64,000 bases of DNA from Actinomadura sp. NAK00032 (GCF_013364275.1 NZ_CP054932.1:806001-870000), one strand, 5' to 3'; positions 24,963 to 34,278 are shown, counted from the first letter of the stretch. Notes: a model not told the origin generated them from the sequence alone. Program-made: numbers and translations.

Positions 24963-26141
24963 GTGGTTATTAACGACCTGGTAGAGCGTGCTTATGCGGC
25001 GTTGTGCGAAGACGCGGAGCGTATCGGGCCGTTGCCTCGCGCTCACGTCGTAGGTGTAGCCAGTCGACGGGGACTTAGCGCTGAGGAAACCGCTCAACTC
25101 ATCACGTTGTTGCTCGACGCTGAGATCCTGGAGGGGGCCGCGCAGCCGGCCACCCCTCCAGAGAGCACGGGCACTCCGCCACCGGCCGAACAGAACGGCT
25201 CGCTAGGCACAGGCGGATCATCTCGCTTCGAGGTCAGATGGTCTATGCCGGAAAAGATCGGCAGGCATCCGATTATGCCCGCAGAACAAGAGGTCGCTCT
25301 CGGGCGTCGCATCCAGATGGGTATGGAGGCCAAGGAGGCCATCAAGCGCGGCGAGGATTCCACCGAGCTCAGGGCTCTGGCTGAGGATGGAGACCTGGCG
25401 AGACATGCGATGGTTGTTAACAACTGCAGGCTCGTCTTTAACATAGCCAAAGGCTTCATGCACCAGTGCGGCGATCTGGACTTCGAAGATCTCACACAGG
25501 ATGGTATGCACGGGCTTAACCGTGCTGCGGAAAAGTTCGATCCCAATCGAGGGTACAAGTTTTCCACTTACGCTACCTGGTGGATCAAACAGGCCATCTC
25601 GCGAGCCATCGATTCCACGAGTACCTCCGTGCGACTCCCCGTTCATGTCTGGGACCAGTGGCGGCAGGTCTTGCGTTATCAGCGTGATTTTGAAATTCGA
25701 AATGGCCGACTGCCCTCCTTTGAGGAGGTTGCTGCGGCGTTGGGAAAGGACCCTGGGGCTCTCAAAGCAGTCATCGACTTCGCTGCGCACATCGTACACC
25801 TCGATGCGGTGGTTTCCGATGATCCCGATGGCTCTACTTTGGGAACCCTCGTCTTGCACCAAGCGGGGCCCTCGGTCGAGAACCAGGTCCTCGACACTGC
25901 GGTGCTCCGCGCGATCGAGCATCGTATCGAAGATATCGCCAGGAACTATGATCCAAGATTCCTTAGAATCCTCGAAGGGCGCGCCGGTCTCCACGGCCAC
26001 GAGCAGGTGACTCTGGAGGGGTTGGGCAAGGAGTTTGGCATCACGCGAGAACGCGTGCGTCAACTCGAAAAGAAGATCTTCGAAATCATCCGTAAGGATC
26101 CTGTTCTCGTTACCCTCGTCCGGGACTACTTGGAGGATTAG
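24963..26141 (+). CDS. Sigma70-family factor encoded with DrmA/DrmB-like genes
   Basis: 392 residues. The N-terminal ~60 form a helical unit (INDLVERAYAALCEDAERIG). Region 1.2/2 follows a linker: LVFNIAKGFMHQCGDLDFED, then FDPNRGYKFSTYATWWIKQA is almost identical to housekeeping factors. Region 3 is RLPSFEEVAAALGKD and region 4.2 is TLEGLGKEFGITRERVRQLE. It is RpoD-like, not ECF. GTG 24963 is chosen because GGGAGGG lies eight bases upstream; a TTG at 24915 with GGGGAGG is an alternative. It ends one base before the DrmA-like ATG, so it belongs to the same defence-type operon. It may direct transcription of that system or of targets in infected cells (inference). Confidence 0.88.
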   Translation: MVINDLVERAYAALCEDAERIGPLPRAHVVGVASRRGLSAEETAQLITLLLDAEILEGAAQPATPPESTGTPPPAEQNGSLGTGGSSRFEVRWSMPEKIGRHPIMPAEQEVALGRRIQMGMEAKEAIKRGEDSTELRALAEDGDLARHAMVVNNCRLVFNIAKGFMHQCGDLDFEDLTQDGMHGLNRAAEKFDPNRGYKFSTYATWWIKQAISRAIDSTSTSVRLPVHVWDQWRQVLRYQRDFEIRNGRLPSFEEVAAALGKDPGALKAVIDFAAHIVHLDAVVSDDPDGSTLGTLVLHQAGPSVENQVLDTAVLRAIEHRIEDIARNYDPRFLRILEGRAGLHGHEQVTLEGLGKEFGITRERVRQLEKKIFEIIRKDPVLVTLVRDYLED

Positions 26142-26142
26142 A

Positions 26143-29100
26143 ATGAAGGCGTATGAGGCGGCCGAGCGGTTTGTCACGTGGCTGAACGGTCGGGTCACAG
26201 TCGAGGGCCGCGGTGATGAGCGGACCACGCTTGATGCCAATCCAGCCGGTGTCTTTTGGCTCGGGCGCCTCGCCCCAGAGAGCGATGCCGCCAAGTCGGT
26301 TAGGCGTGAACGCCGGATGGATCCGTGCGCGATCGGCATGCGTGTCAGGCCATCGGCGGACAGCGCTTGGTCGTTCGTCGCGACGATAAGAGCCGTCGCG
26401 TGGAATCAGATTGGGGATGACAACTGGCAGAAGACCGACGCAGTCCAGATCAGCGTCCCTGTTCGCGTACGGCCTGGCGATGAGTACCGAGCCTTTGGTG
26501 GTAAGGCTGTCGCGGATGCCTTCGAGGCCGTAGGAGCACCCGGTGTGATGGCTGAGTTGAGGGTGACCGATGAGTCATGGCGGGGGACGCCAGAACTGGT
26601 CGTCGAGTTGGTCAATGTTACTGCCGACGGCGTGCGCAAGCGGGGTGAACGGCACCTCTTCGAGGTGGAGCTCGCGATCACTGGACTGCGTACTGTGCCG
26701 TTCGTCCTGGAGTCTCTTCCAGACAGCTTCCGATACGACAGGCGTATGCCAGCCATCGGGATCAACTGCGGAGTCGACTCACATCCTGGCGGTGGGCTGG
26801 TGACGACGGACACCGTGGTAGTGGATCGAAAGCGACCAGAGTATAACTTCGACGGTACCGATCCGACGGTTCTTGATCTCAGCTTCCACGGGCTTGCCTC
26901 CGAACCCATGGTCCGTCTCGCCGACCTAATCAAAGCGTACCGGGATTGGGGATGCGAGCATTGGTCTGATGCCCGGCTCGATCAACGCGCTCGTGCCGAA
27001 GGATGGCAGCCCGAGATGCTCGAACAAGCGCTGCAGGCCGCCGGCAACTACCAAGAGGAGCTTGAGCGGCTGGAGAGAGGACTGATTGCCCTCAACGGGG
27101 ATGAACGTCTTCGCCGCGCGTTTTCGTTGATGAACCTCGCCATGGCCCGAGCCTCGCAGGGAAAATATGATCAGTGGCGGCCGTTCCAAATCGGCTTCGT
27201 ACTTTCAGTCCTGCCCAGCTTTACTAAGGCGGACGTCGGCTGGGATTATGTCGAGACCGTCTGGTTCACCACCGGCGGCGGCAAGACCGAAACCTATTTG
27301 GCGCTTCTCGTTCTAGCCGCCTTTTTCGATCGCTTGCGCGGCAAGAAGTCAGGCATCACCGCCTGGAGTCGATTCCCACTGAGGATGCTGTCGCTTCAGC
27401 AGACCCAGCGATTCGCCGACGCTCTAGGAGCGGCCGAACTCGTCCGCAAAGACCATAACGTCCCCGGAGCGCCTATCTCCCTAGGCTACTTCGTAGGAGC
27501 GAACGCGACTCCAAACGACATCCCACCCGCTCCGACGGACTTTAACTCAATCGACGTCGAAGATGATGAGATGCCAGCGCGATACCTCGTCTTGACGTCA
27601 TGTCCATTCTGTGGCGATAAGGGCATCTACACAAAATTCCATCGGGGGAACTGGACGCTTCGACATCTTTGTCGAAACAATGAGTGTCCGAGCGGTGGCA
27701 ATCCTCTACCATTTTACATTGTTGACCAAGAGATATATCGCTTCCTCCCGACGGTAGTGATTGGCACTCTGGACAAGGCCTCCCTCATTGCCATGCAGGC
27801 CAACATGCGAGGTTTTCTCGAGGGCCCCGCCGGTAAGTGCACACGGCCCATGCATGGTTACACCTACGCGCCGCGGAGCACTCGGCCCAATGGCTGCCTG
27901 GTACCCGGCTGTAAGGCCGACATCGAGCGGATCAAGGACAGCGAGCGTCCCCGCTTCGCTCCATCCTTTCGACTCCAAGACGAACTTCACCTTCTTCGAG
28001 ACTCTCTGGGCGCCGTCGACTCGCATTACGAGTCACTCATGGATTCTCTCCAAGAGCAGCTCACGGGAGCTCGTCCTAAGATCATCGCTTCTTCGGCGAC
28101 GCTCACCGGATACGACCGGCAGGTGGACGTCCTCTACCAGCGAAAAGGACGTGTGTTCCCCGTGCCCGGGCCGTCGGCGGGCGAGTCGTTCTGGAGCCGC
28201 GAAACCGACCGGCTGCTGCGAAGGTTTGTGGCGGTATGGCCTCGTGGGGTAACGCTTGAATGGGTCAACGACCGTACACTCACAATCCTCCAACAATCTG
28301 TCCGGCGCTTGCTCGAGCATCCGGAAAGGGTTTGCAGCGAGGTTGGAGTCGATCCCGCGTTCGCCGAAACCCTGTTGGATCTGTATGGCACAAACGTCAT
28401 CTACGGGAACACCGTTCGGGATGTTGAGGCCGCGCTGCGTTCCACAGGTACCCAGGTTCCGGTCGCTCCCCTCAACGTGGTGTCGCTGACAGGACAGACG
28501 CAGTTCGACGAGGTCCGGGAGGCGCTCGAGCGGCTTGAGCGCCCCGAGCCCGAGTTCGAGAAGCGAATCCATGTAGTCACGGCGTCATCCATGATGTCTC
28601 ACGGTGTCGACGTCAACCGCCTAAATATCATGACCGTCCTGGGTGTACCTTTGACCACGGCCGAGTTTATCCAGGCCACAGCGCGTGTCGGTCGTGCCCA
28701 CCCCGGTCTTATTTACGTTATCCATAAGATCGGGCGAGAGCGGGACGCCACGGTGTTTTCCCACTTCGGGCCGTTCGTTCGGCAAGGTGACCGATTCGTC
28801 GAACCGATACCCGTGACCCGTTCGAGCCGTCGTGTCCTGGAGTTGACCGCACCAGCGGCAATCGAATCACGCCGCCTGTTCGTGCACGAACCAAGATCTC
28901 CCGGCCGACGCCTAACAACCGTGGACTTGCTCCGCAAGTACTTCGCGACGACCGGGGCTGGAGCGGAGGAAGAGGCACGGGCTTGCGCAGCCGCTCTTGG
29001 TATTGATGAGGCCAAGCACCTGGCTTTCAACGACGTCATGGAGCATCTGGAAGCCTATTTCGCCCGCCTAGAGGACACCGGTTTCGGAGCCAGATTCCCG

Positions 29101-29181
29101 AATGAGCTTTTCGATCGCGACCGCCGGCCTATGCTGTCGCTTCGCGATGTCGAAGCTCAAGTCCCCGTTAGTGACGACTAG
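26143..29181 (+). CDS. DrmA-like superfamily II helicase (DISARM-related)
   Basis: 1012 residues. The helicase core has Walker A TTGGGKT at about 376-382, the Walker B variant QDELH near 612-616, SSATLTGY near 650 and motifs V-VI in MMSHGVDVNRLN / QATARVGRAHPG around 820-850. A four-cysteine zinc site interrupts the core (CPFCGDKG at about 487, CRNNEC downstream). QDELHLL and the arrangement match DrmA of DISARM, whose partner DrmB follows here. GGAGGA overlaps the end of the sigma gene and only one base separates stop and ATG. DrmA-DrmB load on phage DNA ends in DISARM. No DrmC (PLD) gene is adjacent, so this is at most a partial or variant system. Confidence 0.85.
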   Translation: MKAYEAAERFVTWLNGRVTVEGRGDERTTLDANPAGVFWLGRLAPESDAAKSVRRERRMDPCAIGMRVRPSADSAWSFVATIRAVAWNQIGDDNWQKTDAVQISVPVRVRPGDEYRAFGGKAVADAFEAVGAPGVMAELRVTDESWRGTPELVVELVNVTADGVRKRGERHLFEVELAITGLRTVPFVLESLPDSFRYDRRMPAIGINCGVDSHPGGGLVTTDTVVVDRKRPEYNFDGTDPTVLDLSFHGLASEPMVRLADLIKAYRDWGCEHWSDARLDQRARAEGWQPEMLEQALQAAGNYQEELERLERGLIALNGDERLRRAFSLMNLAMARASQGKYDQWRPFQIGFVLSVLPSFTKADVGWDYVETVWFTTGGGKTETYLALLVLAAFFDRLRGKKSGITAWSRFPLRMLSLQQTQRFADALGAAELVRKDHNVPGAPISLGYFVGANATPNDIPPAPTDFNSIDVEDDEMPARYLVLTSCPFCGDKGIYTKFHRGNWTLRHLCRNNECPSGGNPLPFYIVDQEIYRFLPTVVIGTLDKASLIAMQANMRGFLEGPAGKCTRPMHGYTYAPRSTRPNGCLVPGCKADIERIKDSERPRFAPSFRLQDELHLLRDSLGAVDSHYESLMDSLQEQLTGARPKIIASSATLTGYDRQVDVLYQRKGRVFPVPGPSAGESFWSRETDRLLRRFVAVWPRGVTLEWVNDRTLTILQQSVRRLLEHPERVCSEVGVDPAFAETLLDLYGTNVIYGNTVRDVEAALRSTGTQVPVAPLNVVSLTGQTQFDEVREALERLERPEPEFEKRIHVVTASSMMSHGVDVNRLNIMTVLGVPLTTAEFIQATARVGRAHPGLIYVIHKIGRERDATVFSHFGPFVRQGDRFVEPIPVTRSSRRVLELTAPAAIESRRLFVHEPRSPGRRLTTVDLLRKYFATTGAGAEEEARACAAALGIDEAKHLAFNDVMEHLEAYFARLEDTGFGARFPNELFDRDRRPMLSLRDVEAQVPVSDD

Positions 29182-29195
29182 CACCGGAGGTTAAA

Positions 29196-30944
29196 ATGAG
29201 AGATCAGCGTAGTGGAACGCAGATTCTCTATGGGTTCCTGCCTGAGCAAACTGGTGACCTCCGACGTGGTGTCTGGAAATCGGTCGAGTGGAAGGATCCG
29301 ATCACTCTCGATGTTGAGGATAGCCTTATCCGGCGGCGGCTGATCGAGGAGATGGAAGGCTGGGCCACTGATGCCGGTGGTCTCGATCCGAGCGTTATCA
29401 AGTCACTCCGGTCGCGGGCGCCTATCGAGGTGGTAAGCGTCAACCGACATCAAGGGGTTCGTGTTGAGCGATTCCCTGAAGTGTGGGTCTGTAGAGCCTG
29501 CCGTCGCGTGGAAATCGGACGGCCTAAGAAATGCGGCGGCGGGCACGATAATTGGCAGCAGTTGCATTTCGTTGGATACCATGAGTGCGGTCGCCTAGAA
29601 CCGCCAATCATTCCACGCTGCCCAGTTCATCGGGAGACGCGGATGCGGCATCAGTCAAGTATCGAAGCGGCGCGAATCGTCTTTGACTGCCCTCAATGTG
29701 AGCGCACCTTGCAGCGTGGGCTCGGCAGGCGCGCGTGTCCGTGCGGCCGTCAATACTCCGATCGCCGTGGCGCCAAGCTAATCACCTACAACGTGCATCG
29801 CGCTACTAGCGTCTACGCACCCCAGACTTTCGTCCTCATCAACCCCGCGAGTAAGGAGCAGATGCGAAAACTAACCGCTGGCGGTGGGCAGCGACGCGCA
29901 CTCGCTTGGGCACTCGCTGGGTTCGAGGGGACGCCAGACGTCCAACGCACTACGGGATCTTCCTTTGTCGAGGAGATGTTGGCAAAAGGCCTTCCGCGCG
30001 ACCTAGCAGAGCAACTAGCGGCGACAGTCAAGGAGGCTGGACATCTCGCCGACGAGGATGACCTCGGACACCTGGCGGACGCGGCAGGCCCCGTGATCGA
30101 GGCCGCCGAAAGAGACGCCGTCGACATCGCCCTCGCGACCAGCGAGTCCCGTATCAGAGTCCCCGACCTCATCACCAGCAATATCAGCCATGAGGCCCGG
30201 CGACTCTTCGAGCGCGAGTACCCAGAGTCAGTTCACCGGGCAGGGTTCTCCAGCGTTGATCTAGTCGACCGTTTCCCCGTACTCAAGGCGGTCTACGGGT
30301 TCACTCGCGGAGGGCTGAACCCAGGCGAAGCCCGTCTGAGCCGCTTCCACGGCAAGGGGAACAGTTACCGGGTCTACGCTGACCTGCAAAAGGCAGAAGC
30401 ACTGATGTTTCAACTCGACCCGATCCGCGTCTACGACTGGCTTGTCTATAGGGGACATCGACTCCCCGCAGCGGATGGGGAGCGAGCCACCCGAACGGCC
30501 ATCGCCAGCGCCGACATCCCGAATCGCTTCACTGAGCCCGTTCCCGGCCGCCGATCTCTCGGCGAAGACCTTCTGAATCTCACTCATTCATACGCCCACC
30601 GAGCCATCAGGCAACTCGCCGTTTTCGCCGGCGTCGACCGCGAAGGACTCGGCGAGTACCTCGTGCCCCGACACTGTACATTTTTTGTCTTCGCCGCCAC
30701 TCGCGGTGACTTCGTTTTGGGGGGGCTTCAAGCTGTCTTCGAAAATGACCTCGATAAATTTCTGAACACTCTTGTTTCCGCCGAGTCCCGTTGCGCGCTG
30801 GACCCCGCATGCGGCCGGAACGGGGGCGCCTGCCACGCCTGCATGCACCTCGGTGAACCTACTTGCAATCACTTCAACCGCTTCCTCGACCGGCGGTACT
30901 TGTTCGGGCCTCAGGGCTACCTAGCCGCGCATCGACCAGCTTGA
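29196..30944 (+). CDS. DrmB-like DUF1998 protein (DISARM-related)
   Basis: 582 residues. An N-terminal zinc-finger region carries C99-x2-C102 (VCRACRR), CPVH, CPQCERT and CPCGR. The C-terminal DUF1998-type end is YAHRAIRQLAVFAGVDREGL, TRGDFVLGGLQAVFENDLD and the cysteine cluster CALDPACGRNGG / CHACMHLGEPTCNHFNRFLD at about 533-565. DUF1998 proteins of this size are DrmB in DISARM, forming a complex with DrmA. ATG has GGAGG six bases upstream, and 14 bases separate it from the helicase stop. GC is lower than in the flanks, which suggests transfer with the two upstream genes. Confidence 0.85.
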   Translation: MRDQRSGTQILYGFLPEQTGDLRRGVWKSVEWKDPITLDVEDSLIRRRLIEEMEGWATDAGGLDPSVIKSLRSRAPIEVVSVNRHQGVRVERFPEVWVCRACRRVEIGRPKKCGGGHDNWQQLHFVGYHECGRLEPPIIPRCPVHRETRMRHQSSIEAARIVFDCPQCERTLQRGLGRRACPCGRQYSDRRGAKLITYNVHRATSVYAPQTFVLINPASKEQMRKLTAGGGQRRALAWALAGFEGTPDVQRTTGSSFVEEMLAKGLPRDLAEQLAATVKEAGHLADEDDLGHLADAAGPVIEAAERDAVDIALATSESRIRVPDLITSNISHEARRLFEREYPESVHRAGFSSVDLVDRFPVLKAVYGFTRGGLNPGEARLSRFHGKGNSYRVYADLQKAEALMFQLDPIRVYDWLVYRGHRLPAADGERATRTAIASADIPNRFTEPVPGRRSLGEDLLNLTHSYAHRAIRQLAVFAGVDREGLGEYLVPRHCTFFVFAATRGDFVLGGLQAVFENDLDKFLNTLVSAESRCALDPACGRNGGACHACMHLGEPTCNHFNRFLDRRYLFGPQGYLAAHRPA

Positions 30945-31076
30945 TATGTGAGGAGATCCGACAGAACCGAAAGAGCATCTTGGTCGCCGAGGATGATGAC
31001 GGAGTCATCTATCCACTACAAGCAAGCAACTGTTGCTTTGATCCTTGCCCAGGGTCTGATTGTGGTGACGTTGGGC

Positions 31077-31676
31077 TTAGTCAGGGAGTGGCCAGGCTTG
31101 TAGGGCTTGGGTGGCTATGTCGGTGAGGGTCTTGTGGGTGGCGCCGTCTCGGGCTTGTTGGGACATGCCTTGGATTACTGCGGCGAAGTAGTGGGCCAGG
31201 GCCTTGGGGTTGGCCGTGGCGGGGAGTTCGCCGTCTGACTGGGCTTGCCGTAGGCGGGTCTCGAAGTGCTTCAGGTTGGTGTTGCGCAGGTCGCGTAGGA
31301 ACGTCTCCATCTCAGCGTCCTGCGGGGTGACGTTGGTGGCGGCGCTGATCGTTAGGCAGCCGGCCGGGTGGGACGGGTCCGGGTAGATGGCTGCGGCCTC
31401 GTTGAGGATGCGGGCGAACGCCTCGCGGGCGGTGGGTTCTTCGGTGAGGGCGTTGGACATGAACGCGCCCTCTGGGGAGCGGCCGTACGCCTCTACCGCC
31501 TCTTTGAACAGAGCCTTCTTGTCGCCGAACGCCGCGTAGAGGCTCGCCGGCCTGATGCCCATCGCGTCCGTCAGGTCGCTGACGGACGTCGCCTCGTAGC
31601 CGCGCTCCCAGAAGAGGCGGATGGCTGCCGTCAGGGCCGCGTCTCGGTCGAAGGTGCGGGGGCGTCCTCGTGCCAT
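31077..31676 (-). CDS. TetR-family repressor
   Basis: 199 residues. The N-terminal TetR HTH is clear (RDAALTAAIRLFWERGYEAT, SVSDLTDAMGIRPASLYAAF) with GDKKALFKEAVEAY, and the C-terminal ligand domain is of the TetR_C_6/AcrR-like sort. A cysteine in HPAGCLTISAAT may sense electrophiles (inference). Two copies of the same palindromic site lie in the 75-base gap to the divergent SDR gene, so it probably represses both itself and that gene. Confidence 0.92.
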   Translation of the reverse strand: MARGRPRTFDRDAALTAAIRLFWERGYEATSVSDLTDAMGIRPASLYAAFGDKKALFKEAVEAYGRSPEGAFMSNALTEEPTAREAFARILNEAAAIYPDPSHPAGCLTISAATNVTPQDAEMETFLRDLRNTNLKHFETRLRQAQSDGELPATANPKALAHYFAAVIQGMSQQARDGATHKTLTDIATQALQAWPLPD

Positions 31677-31683
31677 GGGTTCA

Positions 31684-31705
31684 TTGTAGAGCGCTCGCTC
31701 AAGAA
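31684..31705. promoter_or_regulatory. TetR operator-like site, copy 1
   Basis: Matches copy 2 (31720-31741) at 18 of 22 positions, with the core GAGCGCTCGCTCAAGAA. Its start is 36 bases from that of copy 2. It lies nearer to the TetR start and would give autoregulation. Confidence 0.6.
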
Positions 31706-31719
31706 GTCGTGCTACCTTT

Positions 31720-31741
31720 TTGTTGAGCGATCACTCAACAA
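31720..31741. promoter_or_regulatory. TetR operator-like site, copy 2
   Basis: Arms TTGTTGAG and CTCAACAA are perfect reverse complements around a 6-base centre CGATCA, giving a 22-base near-perfect palindrome. It sits ten bases before the SDR ATG, over the likely promoter/ribosome-binding area, as expected for a TetR repressor of the SDR gene. Confidence 0.75.
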
Positions 31742-31751
31742 AGGAGACGGC

Positions 31752-32507
31752 ATGGGTACGTTGGACGGCAAGGTCGCGCTGGTCACCGGTGGCAGCCGGG
31801 GGATCGGGCGGGGGATCGCCGAGCGGCTCGGGAGTGACGGGGCCGTGGTCGTTGTCACCTACGCGCGGGAGCGGGCGGCGGCCGAGGAGGTCGTTGAGCG
31901 CATTCGCAAGGACGGCGGGCAAGCCTTCGCGATCCAGGCCGAGTTCGGGCGGCACGGTGATGCCCACGCGATGTGGGACGCCTTTGACGCGGTGGTCGAG
32001 CGGCCCGGCGTCGACATCATCGTGAACAACGCGGCCATCGGAACCAGTGGGGATCTGGAGTCGATGAGCGAGGACGAGTTCGATCGGCTGTTCGCCGTGA
32101 ACGTTCGGGCGCCCTTCTTTCTCGTCCAGCAGGGGCTCGGGCGGCTGAGGGACGGCGGCCGGATCATCAACATCTCCAGCGGCGCGGCCTCGATCGCGTT
32201 GCCGGACATCATGGCCTACGGGGCGACCAAGGGAGCGCTCGACACCCTGACGCTCAACCTCGCCAAGCAGTTGGGGCCGCGGGGGATCACCGTGAACTCG
32301 GTCGCCCCCGGCATTGTGGACACCGACACGAACGCTCCATGGCTGAGGGGCAATGCGGAGGCGCTTGCGCATGCCGAGTCGCTGTCCGCGCTGGGACGGA
32401 TCGGGCAGCCCGAGGACATCGCCGGTGTCGTCTCCTTCCTCGCGTCCGATGACGCCAGTTGGATGACGGGAAGAGTCGTTGACGTGACCGGTGGCGCCGG
32501 ATTGTGA
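31752..32507 (+). CDS. Short-chain dehydrogenase/reductase under TetR control
   Basis: 251 residues, a classical SDR: TGGSRGIGRGIAERL, NNAAIG, INISSGAAS (catalytic Ser), YGATKGAL (Tyr/Lys), APGIVDTDTN and the C-terminal GRVVDVTGGAGL. The fabG-like length and residues suggest an NADP(H)-dependent ketoreductase or dehydrogenase. AAGGAGA stands six bases upstream of the ATG. TetR-SDR pairs of this kind often respond to the substrate or product of the enzyme, which is unknown here. Confidence 0.92.
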   Translation: MGTLDGKVALVTGGSRGIGRGIAERLGSDGAVVVVTYARERAAAEEVVERIRKDGGQAFAIQAEFGRHGDAHAMWDAFDAVVERPGVDIIVNNAAIGTSGDLESMSEDEFDRLFAVNVRAPFFLVQQGLGRLRDGGRIINISSGAASIALPDIMAYGATKGALDTLTLNLAKQLGPRGITVNSVAPGIVDTDTNAPWLRGNAEALAHAESLSALGRIGQPEDIAGVVSFLASDDASWMTGRVVDVTGGAGL

Positions 32508-32652
32508 GGGCTGGTGGCGTCCGCCCTCGTGGGCTGCGCGAGGGCGGGCGTCGCGTGCAGGGTGGCCGGAAGTGGCGAGTGCGGGCGGGTCGGGGAGCGG
32601 CGTTCTAGCATCGGTGCAGTTGGCCTGTGGGCTGGGCGCGGTGGGGGCCTTG

Positions 32653-34215
32653 ATGCAGCGTGTCGTTCCGTTGGAAGCGCGTGATCCTCGGCAGGTCGGC
32701 GGGTTCCAGATCCTCGGTCGGCTTGGTGTGGGCGGCCAGGGAGTGGTGTATCAGGGGCGCGGGCGGGACGGGACGCTCGTCGCGGTCAAGGTGCTGCATG
32801 AGCAGCTGGTCGCCAGCCGTGCGAACCGGAATGCGCTGGCGAGAGAGCTGGAGGCCGCCCGTCGGGTCGCGCCCTTCTCCACGGCTCAGGTCATTGCCGC
32901 CGACTTGGACGCCGAGCGGCCGTATGTGGTGAGCGAGTACGTCGATGGCGCGTCCCTTGAGGAGGTCGTGGAGTCGGAGGGGCCGCAGAAAGGCAACGCG
33001 CTTCATCGGCTGTCGGTCGCGACGGCTACCGCATTGGTCGCCATTCATGAGGCGGGGATCGTCCACCGGGACTTCAAACCGGCGAACGTTCTGATCGGGA
33101 CGGACGGGCCGCGGGTCATCGACTTCGGGATCGCGCGTCTCTTCGAGAACACGACGACGTTGACGGGCAAGGTCGTCGGCACTCCCACGTACATGTCTCC
33201 TGAACAGGCCGCCGGGGAGCGGGTCGGGCCGGCGACCGATGTGTTCGCCTGGGGCGGGGTCATGACGTACGCCGCAGTGGGACGGCCGCCCTTCGGGCGC
33301 GGGCCGATGGCTGCGGTGATGGTTCGCCTCGCCCATGAAGACCCCGATCTCGGTGACCTTCCGGAGCCGATGCGTGGTCTGGTCATGGCGTGTTTGGAGA
33401 AGGACCCGGCGCGCCGGCCGACGGCTCATGCGGTGCTCATGCGCCTGGTCGCGGCGCCCGTGAGCGTGCAGGCGCCGGTCGAGGGGCCTGCCCCGTACCC
33501 GGAGCCGGGGCCCGCGCGCAACGTCACCCAATCCGATCCCGAAACTCAGCCCGCCACTTTGTCGCCGGACACGAACCCGGAGCCGGTGCCGCCTGCGGTG
33601 GCTCCCGATCGACTGTTGATCCGGCGTCCTTCGCTCGGCCGGAAGCCCTCGCTGTGGTGGTCGACGCTTTCGGCCGTTGCGGCCTTGCTCGTCGTCGCTG
33701 GGTTCCTATTCGTGCAGAACGTGCGAAACGGCTACTACGTCGGGGAGGAGGACGGCAAAGTCGTCCTCTATCGAGGTACGAAGGACACGGTGCTGGGCCT
33801 CAGCCTCTCACGCAAGGCGGCCAGTAAGGAGCAGTTGAATCCGCCGATCGTGGTCGCCGACCTTCCCGGGAGTGTGCAGGGGCAGGTGAAGGAGACCTTC
33901 GCGGTGCGGGGGCCGGAAGCGCTGCGCGACCTGGCGAAACGGGTCTGCAAGTACGGCCTGGGTGAGGACGTGGGCAAGGTCGTCATCGTGAAGGGGCGCG
34001 GGCAGGCTGATTGCCGCCAGACCATGGTCGTGGCCAGCGACATTCGCGTCAGCGAGTTGCCCAGGTCGGACGCGGCCAAGGTGACGGCTGGGGAGTTCGC
34101 GTTCGTCGGTCGGGCGGCGGCTGACGCGGCGCTCTCGCGGCTTGCCGACCGGCGGGACGCCTGTAAGGAATCGGGCGGACCGGCGATCGCGGACTGCCCG
34201 AGCGCCGCGTCATAG
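32653..34215 (+). CDS. Transmembrane Ser/Thr protein kinase
   Basis: 520 residues. The kinase domain (about 13-270) has GRLGVGGQGVVYQG, AVKV, HRDFKPANVLI, DFGIAR and MSPEQ, a complete active-site set. A Pro-rich linker leads to one membrane helix (LSAVAALLVVAGFLFVQNV, about 335-355) and an extracytoplasmic domain of ~165 residues starting NGYYVGEEDGKVVLYRG. That opening resembles the extracellular part of PstP-type PP2C phosphatases rather than PASTA repeats. A single pair of cysteines near the end (CKESGGPAIADC) may form a disulfide. ATG 32653 follows GGGGG; the open frame further upstream is not kinase-like. Confidence 0.92.
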   Translation: MQRVVPLEARDPRQVGGFQILGRLGVGGQGVVYQGRGRDGTLVAVKVLHEQLVASRANRNALARELEAARRVAPFSTAQVIAADLDAERPYVVSEYVDGASLEEVVESEGPQKGNALHRLSVATATALVAIHEAGIVHRDFKPANVLIGTDGPRVIDFGIARLFENTTTLTGKVVGTPTYMSPEQAAGERVGPATDVFAWGGVMTYAAVGRPPFGRGPMAAVMVRLAHEDPDLGDLPEPMRGLVMACLEKDPARRPTAHAVLMRLVAAPVSVQAPVEGPAPYPEPGPARNVTQSDPETQPATLSPDTNPEPVPPAVAPDRLLIRRPSLGRKPSLWWSTLSAVAALLVVAGFLFVQNVRNGYYVGEEDGKVVLYRGTKDTVLGLSLSRKAASKEQLNPPIVVADLPGSVQGQVKETFAVRGPEALRDLAKRVCKYGLGEDVGKVVIVKGRGQADCRQTMVVASDIRVSELPRSDAAKVTAGEFAFVGRAAADAALSRLADRRDACKESGGPAIADCPSAAS

Positions 34216-34230
34216 CGGGCCGACGAGCGG

Positions 34231-34244
34231 TAGAACCAGTTCTT
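34231..34244. promoter_or_regulatory. KstR-type box upstream of the SnoaL-like gene
   Basis: TAGAACCAGTTCTT matches the mycobacterial KstR palindrome TnnAACnnGTTnnA at all but the last base. It lies 35 bases before the SnoaL-like ATG. A perfect box is present before the next gene, which supports this one. Confidence 0.55.
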
Positions 34245-34278
34245 GTTTTCCGGGGCGGCAGGGGCCAGTCTTGGGCGC

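Noticed and set aside
26035..26142. N-terminal extension of the DrmA-like frame into the sigma gene
   Set aside because: It would overlap the conserved region 4.2 of the sigma factor, and the ATG at 26143 has a GGAGGA site at proper distance.
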